Shown piece by piece: positions 11,758-23,119 of a DNA stretch of 64,000 nucleotides. The translations under genes and the position numbers were made by a program. Where the stretch lies: positions 116,050,480 through 116,114,479 of the forward strand of contig NC_083345.1 of NCBI RefSeq assembly GCF_019175385.1, written 5' to 3'. Position 1 is the stretch's first letter. Every line of letters begins with the position of its first letter. Source of the DNA: Lycium barbarum. Its lineage: Eukaryota; Streptophyta; Magnoliopsida; Solanales; Solanaceae. A model generated the notes under the pieces. It saw only the letters and a program-made list of their open reading frames with translations, made no database searches and had not been told where the DNA came from.

Positions 11758-12070
11758 ATTGCTGCCTTTTGAGGTGAGTTTTCTCCCTCGCAGCACTAGG
11801 GTTCCGTGCTTTATCAAAGAGGTCGAGTTTTTCTCTCTTTGTGGCTGTCCGCGCAAAAAACTCCTCCCGTTCAGTTCGTTTCTGGATTATTTTTCTCTGT
11901 TGGGGTTGCTGGAACATTCTGAGCCTATCCCTATCAGTTTTGTTTTTTTCCGATCACCGAAATTAGGATTCCGGCGTGGCAGCCAACTTTCCGGTGATTT
12001 TTTTTTTTTGAAATTTTTTTTTCCAGTTCTCGGGTCGTATGCCTATTCTAACCCTTCTCATCCAGATAAT

Positions 12071-15000
12071 ATGGATGACACTACTTCTGGAGAGACTTTA
12101 TCTCAAGATGAAGTTCAACATCTTCGCCGTCTTCTGAACAAATTTGACTCTTCTAGTGTTGCTAGCCCCAATTCTGTGCAGTCAGGTATTGCTTTTAATG
12201 CTCAGCTTAATTGTTGGATTATTGATTATGGTGCGAATAGACACATGACAGGCTCTTCTAAAGGCCTTCAAAATTACTCTCCTAGTCCCAAAGGGGATTA
12301 TGTCAGAATAGCCAATGGCTCCCTAGCCCCTGTCTCTGGAACAGGTTCAATGTTTTGTACTCTTGATATTACCTTATCATCCATTCTTCATGTGCCTGAT
12401 TTTTCTATTAACCTATTATCTGTTAGCGCTATCACCAAAGAACTAAACTGTAGTGTCAAATTCTTCCCTGATTATTGTGTTTTTGAAGACCTTTATACAG
12501 GGAAAAAGATTGGCAGTGGTAGATTGCATGATGACTTATATTTGATCGATGGAACTCGAGACTCTGGTCAGGCCTTTTTTATAGGAAATAAGGATGTCAA
12601 CCGAGAAATAATACAGTAGCATAAACGGTTGGGACACCCATCTTTTTTTGCTTTAAAAAAATTATACCCTGGTTTATTTTCTAGAATTGAGTTTGAATCT
12701 TTGTCTTGTGATGTATGTGAATATGCCAAGCACACTAAAAACTCTTATTCTATGAGTGACAATAAAAGCACAATTCCCTTTTCGCCTATTCATTCTGATG
12801 TCTGGGGTCCTACTCAAACACTTTCTTTATCTGGTAGTCGATGGTTTGTTACTTTTATCGATTGTTGCACTAGAATGACATGGGTATATCTGATAAAAGC
12901 CAAAAGTGAAGTTTTTTCCTGTTTTAAGTCATTTCATAAGATGATTTGTACTCAGTTTGAGGCTAAGATAAAAATATTTCGAACTGACAATGGCACAGAA
13001 TAAATGGATAAAACTTTTGGAGCTTACTTGGAGTTTTTTGGGATAATCCATCAAACTAGTTGTCCTTATACTAGTGCACAAAATGGGGTTCCTGAAAGAA
13101 AAAATAGGCATTTGTTAGAAGTAGCAAGATCCCTTTTGTTTACCATGAATCTGCCAAAGCCTTATTGGGGGGATGCTATTCTAGTAGCTGTCTACCTCAT
13201 CAATAGAATGCCACTTAAAACTCTTAATTTTCGGAGTCCTTTAGAAGCTTTAAAGGGTAAAAATGACTATACTGTTCCTCCAAAGATATTTGGGTGTGTT
13301 TGCTTTGTTTACACTAGGAACTCTGGGAAACTTGAACCTAGAGCTCTTAAATGTGTCTTTATTGGGTATTCTCCAACACAGAAAGGGTACAAATGTTATC
13401 ACCCTCCTTCTAGGATATTCTTTGTCAGTATGGATGCTACCTTTCGGGAGTCTGAGCCCTATTTCAGTATTACACCATCACCTCTTCAGGGGGAGAATTA
13501 TAAGGAAGAAGAGATGGTTTTTCCTAGTTCTATTGTTGAAACTATTGCCACAAGGGAAAGTGAAATTGGAGAAAGAATTCAGGGGGAGACTATTGAAACT
13601 ACTGCCATAAGAGAAAGTGAAATTGGAGAAAGAATTCAGGGGGAGACTGTTGGGAGTTTGGATAGGCCTGATTTGATAACTTACTCAAGGAGAAATAGAG
13701 CAGAAGAAGTCATCATGCAACCTGCCGAAGCCGAACCTTCTTCTTCTGGTGAGTTATCTATACTTCCTAATGAGTTAGATTTGCCTATTGCTCATAGAAA
13801 AGGAGTCAGATATTGCACTAAACACCCTTTATCCAATTTCGTTTCCTATAATTCTTTATCTCCCTCCTATAGAGCCTTTGCCTTGTCTATTTCTTCTGTG
13901 TCTATTCCCCAGAATTGGAGGGAAGCTTTTACAGATTCTAAGTGGAAGCAAGCTATGATGGAAGAAATGAAGGCTTTATCAAAGAATGAGACTCGGGAAC
14001 TTGTCGCATCACCACCAGACAAGAAGTTGGTTGGTTGCAAATGGGTCTTCACTGTAAAACATAAAGCTGATGGTTCCATTGAAAGGTTCAAAGCAAGATT
14101 GGTGGCTAAAGGTTTCACTCAGACTTTTGGAGTGGATTATCAAGAGACATTTGCTCCTGTTGCAAAAATGAATACTATTAGAATTCTTCTATCTTGTGCA
14201 GCTAATCTTGACTGGGACTTGCAACAGTTTGATGTGAAGAATGCATTTCTTCATGGAGACTTAGAAGAAGAGGTGTACATGGAGATTCCTCCTGGTTTTG
14301 GTACTAAACAAAGTCAAGGAAATGTATGCAGACTGAAGAAAGCCTTGTACGGATTAAAGCAATCTCCTAGAGATTGGCTTGACAAATTCTATAAAGCAAT
14401 GATCTCCTTTGGTTACCAACAAAGCAATGCGGATCACACCCTCTTTATACGACATTTAAAGGGTAAACTCACTCTTCTCATAGTTTATGTTGATGACATA
14501 GTAATGACAGGAGATGACAAAAAGGAGATGACTCGATTGAAGAAGTTGTTGGCACAGGAATTTGAGATCAAGGATCTAGGAAAATTGCAGTACTTCTTGG
14601 GAATTGAAGTTGCTAGATCAAAAAGTGGAATCTTTATTTCTCAAAGAAAGTAAATTCTGGATCTCTTGAAAGAAACAGGTATGACAGGTTGCAAACCAGC
14701 AGAATCACCCATTGAAAGCAATCACAAACTACAAAGCGGAGTTGGAAAGTCAGTTGATAAAGAGAGATATCAGAGGCTGGTTGGAAGACTTATTTATCTC
14801 TCTCACACTGGATCAGACATAGCCTATTCAGTCAGCCTAGTGAGTCAGTTTATGCATGATCCTCGAGATCCTCATATGCAAGCTGTCTTTCACATTTTGC
14901 GGTATCTGAAGTCTGCTCCAAGAAAAGGTCTACTTTACTCCAGACATGATTGCCTCCAAATAGAAGCCTTTACCGATGCAGATTGGGCTGGATCTTTAGA

Positions 15001-15414
15001 TGGCAGAAGGTCTACATCCGGTTACTGTGCACTCGTAGGTGGAAACTTGGTCACTTGGAGAAGCCAGAAACAAAGTGTAGTTGCTAGATCAAGTGCGGAG
15101 GCAGAATATAGAGCTATGGCCCAGGGTGTTTGCGAACTTTTGTGGTTACAAAAGTTACTAGAAGAATTGAGATTGTCTGAAAAAAGGAAACTTTCCTTGT
15201 ATTGTGACAACAAGGCTGCAATCAGTATAGCTCGAAATCCAGTCCAGCACGTCGACACTTCATCAAAGAAAAAGTCACGGGTGGTGTCTTGAGTTTATTC
15301 CATGTGTCATCAGAAAAATAACTAGCTGATGTGTTTACTAAAGGCCTCAACAAACGGACTTTTCATACACTGGTTTGCAAGTTGGGCATGTGCGACATCT
15401 TTGCACCAACTTGA
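12071..15414 (+). pseudogene. Copia Pol polyprotein, several stops
   Basis: Starting at MDDTTSGE. Protease: WIIDYGANRHMTG, where the catalytic D-S/T-G-A reads D-Y-G-A. Integrase zinc finger: HKRLGHP ... CDVC. Integrase core: IHSDVWG, RTDNGTE, NGVPERKNRHLLE (all three acidic residues present). RT: FDVKNAFLHGDLEEEVYM and VYVDDIVMTGDD. RNase H: FTDADWAG, SSAEAEYRAM, YCDNKAAI. Breaks: TAG before HKRLGHP (about 12617), TAA after RTDNGTE (about 13001), TAA after ISQRK (14651-14653), a small deletion near 15255 shifting the frame, and TAA at about 15318 where the family has Gln before LADVFTKGL. A 13540-13650 stretch is an internal tandem repeat (about 63 bp) encoding ESEIGERIQGET twice. Confidence 0.9.
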
Positions 15415-15421
15415 GGGGGAG
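15414..15421 (+). promoter_or_regulatory. Copia polypurine tract
   Basis: AGGGGGAG lies immediately before the TGTTGATTT start of the 3' LTR; it primes plus-strand synthesis in this class. Confidence 0.8.
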
Positions 15422-15651
15422 TGTTGATTTCGTATTAATGATTAAGATTGAGATGTTGATTTGATATTGATGATTAAGATTGATAGCTTAATTTTAGGAA
15501 TATATTGTATTGATGTAAATGATTAGGAATTGATTGTGTAATATCGTCTTTCCTTATTTAGTCTTAGAACTCATGTATAAGTACACATTCTTATGGATTG
15601 TATATTCATTCAGAAATACAAGAAGCCCTTTCTTCTTGCTAAAAATCTTCA
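15422..15651 (+). repeat. Copia 3' LTR
   Basis: 230 bp, near-identical to the 5' LTR; followed by GGAAC, the target-site duplication. Confidence 0.92.
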
Positions 15652-16307
15652 GGAACTTTAGGTACAGCGAGCAGTATGTTAAAGATGTTGATTCATGGGT
15701 ACATTTTGCAACTAAAATTGCTAATGTTGAAAGTTTTACACTTGATTTTTATTGTATATCAAGTTATGAGTTTCCTCAGTTTGCATATAAGAATACATAG
15801 TTGAGAAATTTGGTTTTAGGCGGCTGCAAACTGAACCTTTCTGGTAGTGTTAATTGGAGAAATCTCGTTTCTCTTTCAGTTGGATCCCTGATTTTGAATG
15901 AAAGTGTCATACACAGCGTATTATCTGGTTGCCCTAACTTAGAGTGCTTGGAATTAGATGAATTTTCGCGCATCCATCATTTGGAAATCAGCAATGTCAA
16001 GCTGAGAAAATTGACCATAAAAAACTACTACAATGAGAATCATGACCTTTGGCTTGAAATATTAGCCCCCTTTATTCAAACTTTGCAGCTTTTGGGACAA
16101 TGCGGTGAGATACACCTGCCGCGTGGAAATATGCCTGCACTTGTCACTGCAGTCCTTTGTTTAGATATTGTTTTCAACGAGGAAGACAATAGTGAAGATG
16201 ACGATGAAGGAGACTACAGCTTGGAGAAGCAGTATAGCAATATGAAGGAACTTCTCCACAGTGTTGCCCATGTCGAGAATCTTGAATTGAGTACCTGGTG
16301 CATTGAG

Positions 16308-16853
16308 GTTTATTCATACTCTTCACTATCCAAAATTCCTTTTTTTTTTTCTTTTTTGGAATTTTTTATTTGCTATTGAATCATCAGTTTAGGAACACTA
16401 GCATCCACTACTTAAGATAATCTGATAATAAAGAATTACATTATCATGAGTCATGGCCAACATGGTTGAACATGAGACTGAAACAAGACCTTTTGAACAG
16501 AACTGTCAATTATGAACTGTGAGAATAAAGAGTTTGCTATTGACAGAACAACATATAAAATTTGGATTGATTTACATTGATCATACTCTTTAAGTCATGT
16601 GAATGGGTTTCCCCATTCTTAAAGTCCATCTTTAAGGAGCTCTTTGTTATATACTGCATTTTGCATCCTCTGGATGATGTTGACTGAATTTCTACTTTTT
16701 CCTGGTTAAAAGAAAACTCCATCTTTGGATTTCCATACCAATCTTGAACACTTTTATGTGCAAAACACAGTCATAGTCCAAGCTGTTCATTTGTTAAGTA
16801 TGTTGCATTTCCTTGTTATGACATATTTTGGTTTTATCTATTTGGTTTATAAG
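16308..16853 (+). other. Intron of F-box pseudogene B
   Basis: Donor gag/gtttat and acceptor ttataag/tgcatg. Longer than the matching 376-bp intron of pseudogene A; no inserted element was recognised. Confidence 0.65.
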
Positions 16854-17015
16854 TGCATGTCCATACTGGAATCAGAAGGGTGGCAGCCTCCACCATCAAG
16901 CCAGAAATTTTTAAAACTTAATGCAGCCATAGTACCATTGGACTTCCCTTGATTTTGCAGCTTTCTACAGAGTTCATCAGATCTTGAGACATTGGTCATT
17001 GATAGGAAATCAAGA

Positions 17016-17925
17016 GTAAGTTTCCTTTATGCCTTAGTTGTTGTTACTTCATGTTATCAATATCAAATAACTACGAGTGGGAGATGAATACAATATATAT
17101 CAACAGATTTCTGATCTTGAGTAATACATGAAAATAAGCATAATTTTTTTTTGGTTTTCTTTTTCAATTTAAACAATTTTTTGGTATATTTCGTAGATTA
17201 TGATAAAAGGTTACAAAGAGGGGACTTGACTTGTTACCTCTTCAAGAAAAGGTAACAATTGAACTGGAAGATAAGATTGAGAAAGGTTAATCTTTGACAA
17301 AAGTATAGGAGATAAGCCTCTAATGTGCGAGTAAAATGAATGTTTCTATATAAGAGGAGGGATCTTATTTACAATGTGAAACCTAGGTAGCCTCAGTACT
17401 TAATGAGCTTACAACAATAGGTTCTAACTTGTGGAGATTTTCTCCCCTGTTCGGTGTTCCCATAAGAACTAAAAAGGAGAAAAAAGTGAGAAGAGTATTC
17501 TCAAGTAACATGTGAGCTCGCGGAAGGATCTAACTAGGAAGTTCATTTTGTTGCATGATTGGGGGTAAACTTTGGGCTTTCTTTCTAATTCTCAAGTAAC
17601 TTGTCAAGCCGAAAATTTTCTTCTGTTCATCATAGCTATCCTTCTTCTGACACAAAAACACAATTTGAATTAGTATCAAAAGGAACTATTAAATAATTTC
17701 TTTTTTCCTTTACTTGTTGATGTAAAATCATCTTCCATTCAATAGAAAATTCTTTCAATTCAACGAAAGAAATTCTCATACATAGGTGACTTTATCCAGC
17801 TAAAGGATCAGCCACACCATTGGCTTCTCTTTAATAGTGTGTCACCTTTTTTCACTTTGAATCAATTCTCTAATCTCTTCAATGATAAGTTCACAGTGCT
17901 AAGACGGTTTTGCAACATACTTGAC
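17016..17925. other. Intronic/intergenic stretch, nothing recognised
   Basis: AT-rich sequence between F-box exon 2 and the RNase H-like remnant. No coding motif or repeat was identified. Confidence 0.35.
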
Positions 17926-17929
17926 ATTA

Positions 17930-18259
17930 TTCAAAATAAGTAAAAAGTCGGCTTCCTCCCAAATGTTTATAATACCAATATACCATGTTCAATGTTTCTC
18001 TATTGGTTGTTCCATGGCCTTGTGGGACTGCATATGCCATTATAATATCACCGGAAGAGTTCCTCGCTATACCACCTGCTTCACATTGTCCTGGCCTGCA
18101 ATGTAGCTGCATCGCCAAGTGGGACTGCAGATCAGGTTTGCACCATTTTACCGTAGTGCTTGTTGATTGAGGTGAGAATTTCTCGATATGCTCACAGAAA
18201 TTGCTCCAGGGAATGCGTTGTTCAAATTCGTGAAATTTCATTTCATTGTTGCTTTGCAA
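17930..18259 (-). pseudogene. LINE-derived RNase H-like (RVT_3) remnant
   Basis: The minus-strand frame reads VKWCKPD, then PGQCEAGGIARNSSGDIIMAYA, which follows the pattern of plant LINE-type RNase H domains (a V.W.KP lead, N..G, GGI.R...G). The first catalytic Asp region is not convincing and the frame ends early. It lies within the presumed last intron of F-box pseudogene B, in the opposite direction. It could instead be a host RNase H-like protein fragment. Confidence 0.45.
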
Positions 18260-18829
18260 GGATTTCTGACTCTACTTTTTAGTCTTGAAAGTTGATTGTT
18301 TTCTTTTTGCTAAATCTGCTGCAGCAATGTGCTTATTTTTTTATTTATTTGCAAAACGATGAGGAACTCTTTTGGCCCCTCACTTTATTTTCATCAAAGA
18401 TAGTTCAACTTGAGTTGCTTTGGCAGTAATTTCATGTTGTCACTATCAAAATTGATTTTATGAGTAAGCCACTTCAACAATGAACTTTTTGTAATTGTAT
18501 GGAAAAGAAGTTTATCAAGAGATAAAGGATAAGCTTCAATGAAGCGTTGGAACATATTTCTTTTCGTCGTTGTTTGTACCACTTGTAACATATGCTAAAC
18601 ACTTGACATATTCTGTGAATTTTAAAATTGATCACCTTTCTATTTTATCCGACTATCAACTCCTTGGATTTTTACGTCCATATGAGGAGAATAACTGGTT
18701 AATGTTTGTGGATCCTTTCGTGCAGTACCTGCTGCCATGTTATGTTAAGGAAGGACAAAGCACGATGTCTGAGACACATACAGTTAACTGTCCATTGCTA
18801 CATCTGAAGACTATCAAGTTCATTAACTG

Positions 18830-19419
18830 ATGCATTCCTCAACATTTGATGAGAATTCTCTGTAAAGGATATTAACTTTTTCTTTATAATCAGAATAAGA
18901 AACTGATGCGAAAAGTAAATTTACATAAGTATTATATAAAACGGAGGTTATCTATACCATACTTGTAAGATAGAGCAGGCACACCACTCCAGAGTCCCTA
19001 AGTTTCTATCCACTTCAAGTAAAGAGGAATTACAAGTTACAACAAGCCAACAGCTCGATGTTCAGCATATATAGCTATAAAGATGCAGCATGAAAAAATA
19101 TAACTGCTTGGAACAAATCATATAATTCTTCATACATATAAGAAACTGCATTATCTAAGAAAAAGAAATAAGCAGCATTAGTCTAACAGCTAGCATCCTA
19201 CCTCTGTATCGCAATTAGAAAGATACTATTAGCTTGATCATCATTTGTTTTCTATAAGGATAAAGTAACCAACTTTACACTAACATGAACTCAGATTTAG
19301 AAAATTCATTAAAGAGAAAATGGCCTCCAAAAATAAGATTACAACAATTGATTTAATTTGGAGATTCTTCTCCATTTTTTTTGTCACTTTCTCATGGATT
19401 TGTATGTGGATGTTACTGC
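18830..19419. other. Intergenic, no gene seen
   Basis: AT-rich, no conserved frame or repeat recognised. Confidence 0.35.
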
Positions 19420-19716
19420 TCATACAATTCCCAGTGAGTAAGCAGTTAGCCTTTCCTTTACAGGGAATGGAAGTGTGGATGAATCGACATCAAATATAGG
19501 ATTGTCGTTGTACACAATTTGCCTCTCCCATGACTTTCCGAACCAACCAACCCGAATATGCCTTTGCAAGTCTCTATGCATTTTAGGAGCAGAGCATGTA
19601 GTAAAATCGAGCAACGAATCTTGGAAGAATTTCACATTTTCGGCATATTCGTATAATAAGAACAAAAATCCTCCGGCACAGTATCCTATCAAATGTACCT
19701 GTGACGGTTTCAACAT
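19420..19716 (-). other. Unrecognised 98-residue open frame
   Basis: The frame reads LKPSQVHLIGYCAGGFLFLLYEYA and ends SLGIV. The strand-helix block before GYCAGG resembles the nucleophile elbow of some alpha/beta hydrolases (G-x-C-x-G-G), but I cannot match the rest to a family. It may be a terminal exon or a chance frame. No partner exon was found nearby. Confidence 0.3.
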
Positions 19717-19910
19717 GTCAAATATTACCTCATATTTTCTATTATTATATATGAGGAAATATAATTCATCATCTGCTAAATCTCAAGTATACCAGAACTA
19801 AATCACCATTCCTGACTCAGAAGGAAAAGTATCACATTAGGTAACTAAATGGCTCATATCACTGAATGGATTGGCATACTGAGTATGAAAAATCTGGAAA
19901 GGAGGTTTAT

Positions 19911-20309
19911 CAATTGAAAAATGAGAATGTTTGCGAATTTTTTTGAAATTGCATTACAAAAAGACTGTTGGCATCTGTAAGTTTAACCATCCATGATGGA
20001 TATTTCTTATCACATACTCAGGGCAGGTGCCAAAAGAGGTTATAATCAAGGAAGATGTAATATCACTAATGAGCAATGAATTTACTAAGTTGAAGATGAA
20101 CAATTGAAAAATGGGAAAGTCTGCGAATTTTTTGAAATTGCATTACAAAAAGATTGCCGGCGTCTGTAAGTTTAACCATCCGTGATGGATATTTCTTTTC
20201 ACATACTCAGAGCAGGTGCCAAAAGAGGTTATAATCAAGGAAGATGTTATATCACTATGAGCAATGAATATATCACTATGAGCAATGAATTTACTAAGTT
20301 CAAGATGAA
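19911..20309. repeat. About 190-bp tandem duplication
   Basis: Unit 1 (19911-20100) and unit 2 (20101-20309) both start CAATTGAAAAATG and end AAGATGAA. Unit 2 holds an extra microduplication of atatcactatgagcaatga, which explains its greater length. Differences between units are scattered single bases. Confidence 0.85.
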
Positions 20310-22752
20310 CATGTGTCAAAACCTTCAACTTAGCAAGGAACCTTTTTGTTGCTTGCGTATGCATCTTCTTCATCACAACTTTCTGCATATTATTGAGATA
20401 TAAAGTAGATTATCAGCATGGAATAGAACCAGATAACTAATTCTGAACTTCCAGGGATTCTTTAAATGAATTACACAACCTTTTAACCTAAACAATAAGA
20501 TGCAAATATGACATGCATTTAGAACTATTTGCTAATTGTTGAATAGTTTGTTCTGCATGCTCATCTTAAAATTTCAACCAGGAAAAATAAGAGATACCTA
20601 CACAGTCAAAAGTAAGCACAACCTTTACTTTTGATCTGAACAATTATGTGACTTACAGGATAGTGGCACAACAAAGCAGATAGATAAACAAAGTTCATAT
20701 TTTACATAAGATTCCAACAATTTATTTAGATAAAGCATCTGGCTATCGTAAGGCATATTTTTCAGTGAGCATTTGAATTTGAGTCACATTAGACAGGACA
20801 AACTGCTTATTGTACTACATAAATCAAATATCACTGGAAAGAAGAGTTAAATCAAATTGAAAGATTAAGTTACCACATTAAATAAAGTTTGTAGTCCCAA
20901 ATATTCCACAGTTTTCTATTTACATTTGATCTTCATTTTTGTGATCATATTTGCAGACATTGGGAAAGGCTAGGTAATATCTACAACGTCTCAAGGTTGA
21001 TTTAATGCCCTCTGATGAGGAGTAAGGAGGTAGAAGCTAGTACATCTATGCTTTCATACAATAGACAATAAAGCATGTCAAATCAGGTAAAATACCTCAT
21101 ATTTTGCTAGTCTATAGCGTAGACATCTGTAGATATGGATCTACTTATGCAAATAGAATTTGTTACACATACTCTGCTCTAACTGTACGGAATGACGCTA
21201 GATTAATGAGCCACATAGAAGTAATTATTAAACATAATTTCCAACTAAACAAAGAAGTGAAAAAAAATAGCAGAAGTATCAAAGTAATTTTGGACCCGTG
21301 CTGATCTAGTTTAGGTAGAAGCCAAATACACTACGAACGAACAACTCTCTATTAACGTATGCCTCTTCTAATTAAATACATCATGACTTCATTCCTCTTG
21401 TTGACTTCTTCCAAAATCTCATTTCTATTGGGTTGAGTTCTTGTGGTAGAAAAAATCAAAGAGTGTGACTTTGATTTTCAGAGTAGGCAATGTATCCTGG
21501 GGATGGATTTTTCTGTTAACGACTTGCACATTGTGGAGAAAATTACTAGCCTAAAGATAGTTTGTTGGAAGCCTCTTGCCTATTCGTTATGTGTTCTTTA
21601 TTGAATTTTCTTTCATGGTTTCTCTCTTTAAATTGTTTATTAAATTTATCTAGCACAAATTACTCCATTGTATTTATTTTGAATATTCTTCAACAAATAG
21701 TAATTATTCCTTTTTAATGGAGTTTTCTTTATTGTGCAAGAAAAAAAATCTTCAAAAAGGATTACTAACCCATGATCCAACAAAGAAGGAGATGTCAAAA
21801 TGCAGAAACAAAAATACATTCCAGAAAAAATACTGCATGTTCATAGATGAGAGTTCAATGGATCCCTTGAATTTTGACCTTTTGGATGTGCTCTTTCCTT
21901 TTGGATGTGCTCTTTGAAGAGAGAAATATTGATGTTTTGATTAGTCACCCAATCGAAGAAAAATTCCAACAAAGTGGGGGTTGCTACTGCTATGAAGAAT
22001 TCAAAAGAGTTATTCACCAGAGAGAGAAAAATTGCTTTTCAAAGGAAAAAAAAAAACATATTTATACTTGAAAGTGTTTATCATGAATTTGATGTCTCTT
22101 GAGAAAAGCGTAATATATCTTTACATTGTGTATTGTGTGTGCTTAACAAAAGAAAATGTACATTAATTGTGTTTGGTGATTTCGCTAAACTTGAGACTAT
22201 ACATTCATAGTTCAATACAATTGAGAATACTTACATTATTACGAGGATACATTTGTTTCCTATGTCAATGTGCTTTAGCAGTACCATAAAGTATTTCTTT
22301 CTCGTTCAAGAAGATTGGAGAATGTGATATAGTCAACTTTAAAAGTTGCTTGGAAGAACTCAAAACAAACAAGCTAAAGTGTTTGATGAGTATTTAGAGA
22401 ATGGTGAGAAATGTGGTAAAATATTAGAGTCAATTATTTATACTTGAGAAGAACTATATTTCGAGATTTATTTTAAATGATTCTTGCCTGAATTTTACTT
22501 TGATATAAGGTACTCTTTTTTGGTTTTTTTCCATATCTGAATTGACTTCACACGGAATACACAAAGATTATCCCTCTAATTTTGTAGTCAACTTAATACA
22601 TAGTGGCCAGTTTCAATGCGCACTTCTCCACTTGTATTATTAACATATGTGTGTCTATAGATATAAAATTAAAAATGAGATAATTACGTTGTATATTAAT
22701 TAAGGTAACACTGCTATCAAAATTGACCTACCTTTTTAAATCTTACAAAAAA
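20310..22752. other. Intergenic, no gene seen
   Basis: About 2.4 kb of AT-rich sequence. Open frames at 21104-21304, 21717-21917 and 21874-22071 have no family motif. A short direct repeat (cttttggatgtgctctttcc) occurs near 21880-21915. Confidence 0.4.
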
Positions 22753-23119
22753 TGATGCCCCACATCGGTGGACATAGCGTGTTTATGTAGATTTAAAATA
22801 GCCTTGGGCTATCCCACCTTATAGCTAACTTTTGGGGTATGAGCAATGTCCAAGGCTGTTACAAATGTTATCGGAGCCACCCATCACCTTTTTTGTCAGT
22901 TGTGTCTTGGATGGTGATGCCGATACGACAGTGTTCGCTCGGGGCTAGTAATGTCTAGTGCACAGCTGTCGGGGACGACGAATGCAGAGCGCAGTGGTTT
23001 GTTATGTCCCACATCGGTGGACATGGTGTGCTTATATGGATTTGAAATACCCTTGGACTATCCTACCTTAATAGCTATCCTATCTTTTGGGGGTGTCAGT
23101 TACGTCCAAGGTTGTTATA
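22753..23119 (+). mobile_element. TRIM-like miniature LTR element
   Basis: Two direct terminal repeats share the blocks CCCACATCGGTGGACAT, cttgg.ctatcc.acctta, atagcta and gtccaagg.tgtta: 22753-22863 (111 bp) and 23000-23119 (120 bp). Directly after the first comes TGTTATCGGAGCC, two bases from the initiator tRNA-Met primer-binding site. The 136-bp interior has no open frame. Size, terminal repeats and PBS fit a terminal-repeat retrotransposon in miniature, which needs proteins from another element. No clear target-site duplication was seen. Confidence 0.65.

Larger units (their letters stand above)
11515..15651 (+). mobile_element. Ty1/copia retrotransposon, complete LTR to LTR
   Basis: LTRs of 230 bp each (11515-11744, 15422-15651) begin TGTTGATTT and end AAAATCTTCA. 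The 5-bp duplication GGAAC flanks the element (11510-11514, 15652-15656). A primer-binding site TGGTATCAGAGCC follows the 5' LTR, and a purine tract precedes the 3' LTR. Domain order is protease, integrase, RT, RNase H, as in copia. By eye the LTRs differ at four sites (about 98% identical), so the insertion is recent. The element is 4137 bp long, short for the group, because I see no gag zinc knuckle or capsid-like region. Confidence 0.93.
11221..18829 (+). pseudogene. F-box/LRR/FBD protein, pseudogene B, split by a copia element
   Basis: Paralogue of the gene at 4781. The first coding segment 11221-11509 gives MEMQKKIMATE, an F-box (LSDLPEPILILILSKL ... RWRFLWKSVP) and ends at IQTFKVR. It resumes at 15657 after a copia insertion and stays in frame (FRYSEQYVKDVDSWV). 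Leucine-rich sequence follows to the donor at 16307; exon 2 is 16854-17015. A candidate FBD-type terminal segment is about 18719-18829 (NCPLLHLKTIKFIN, then a stop earlier than usual). Damage beyond the transposon: TAG at 15798-15800 where pseudogene A and the family suggest Ser, and TGA at 16950-16952 where A has Gly. An acidic insert (EEDNSEDDDEGD) near 16185-16215 is absent from A. Confidence 0.8.

Noticed and set aside
19420..19716. Alpha/beta hydrolase gene
   Set aside because: Only a GYCAGG elbow-like motif; without further motifs or partner exons I kept it as an unrecognised frame.
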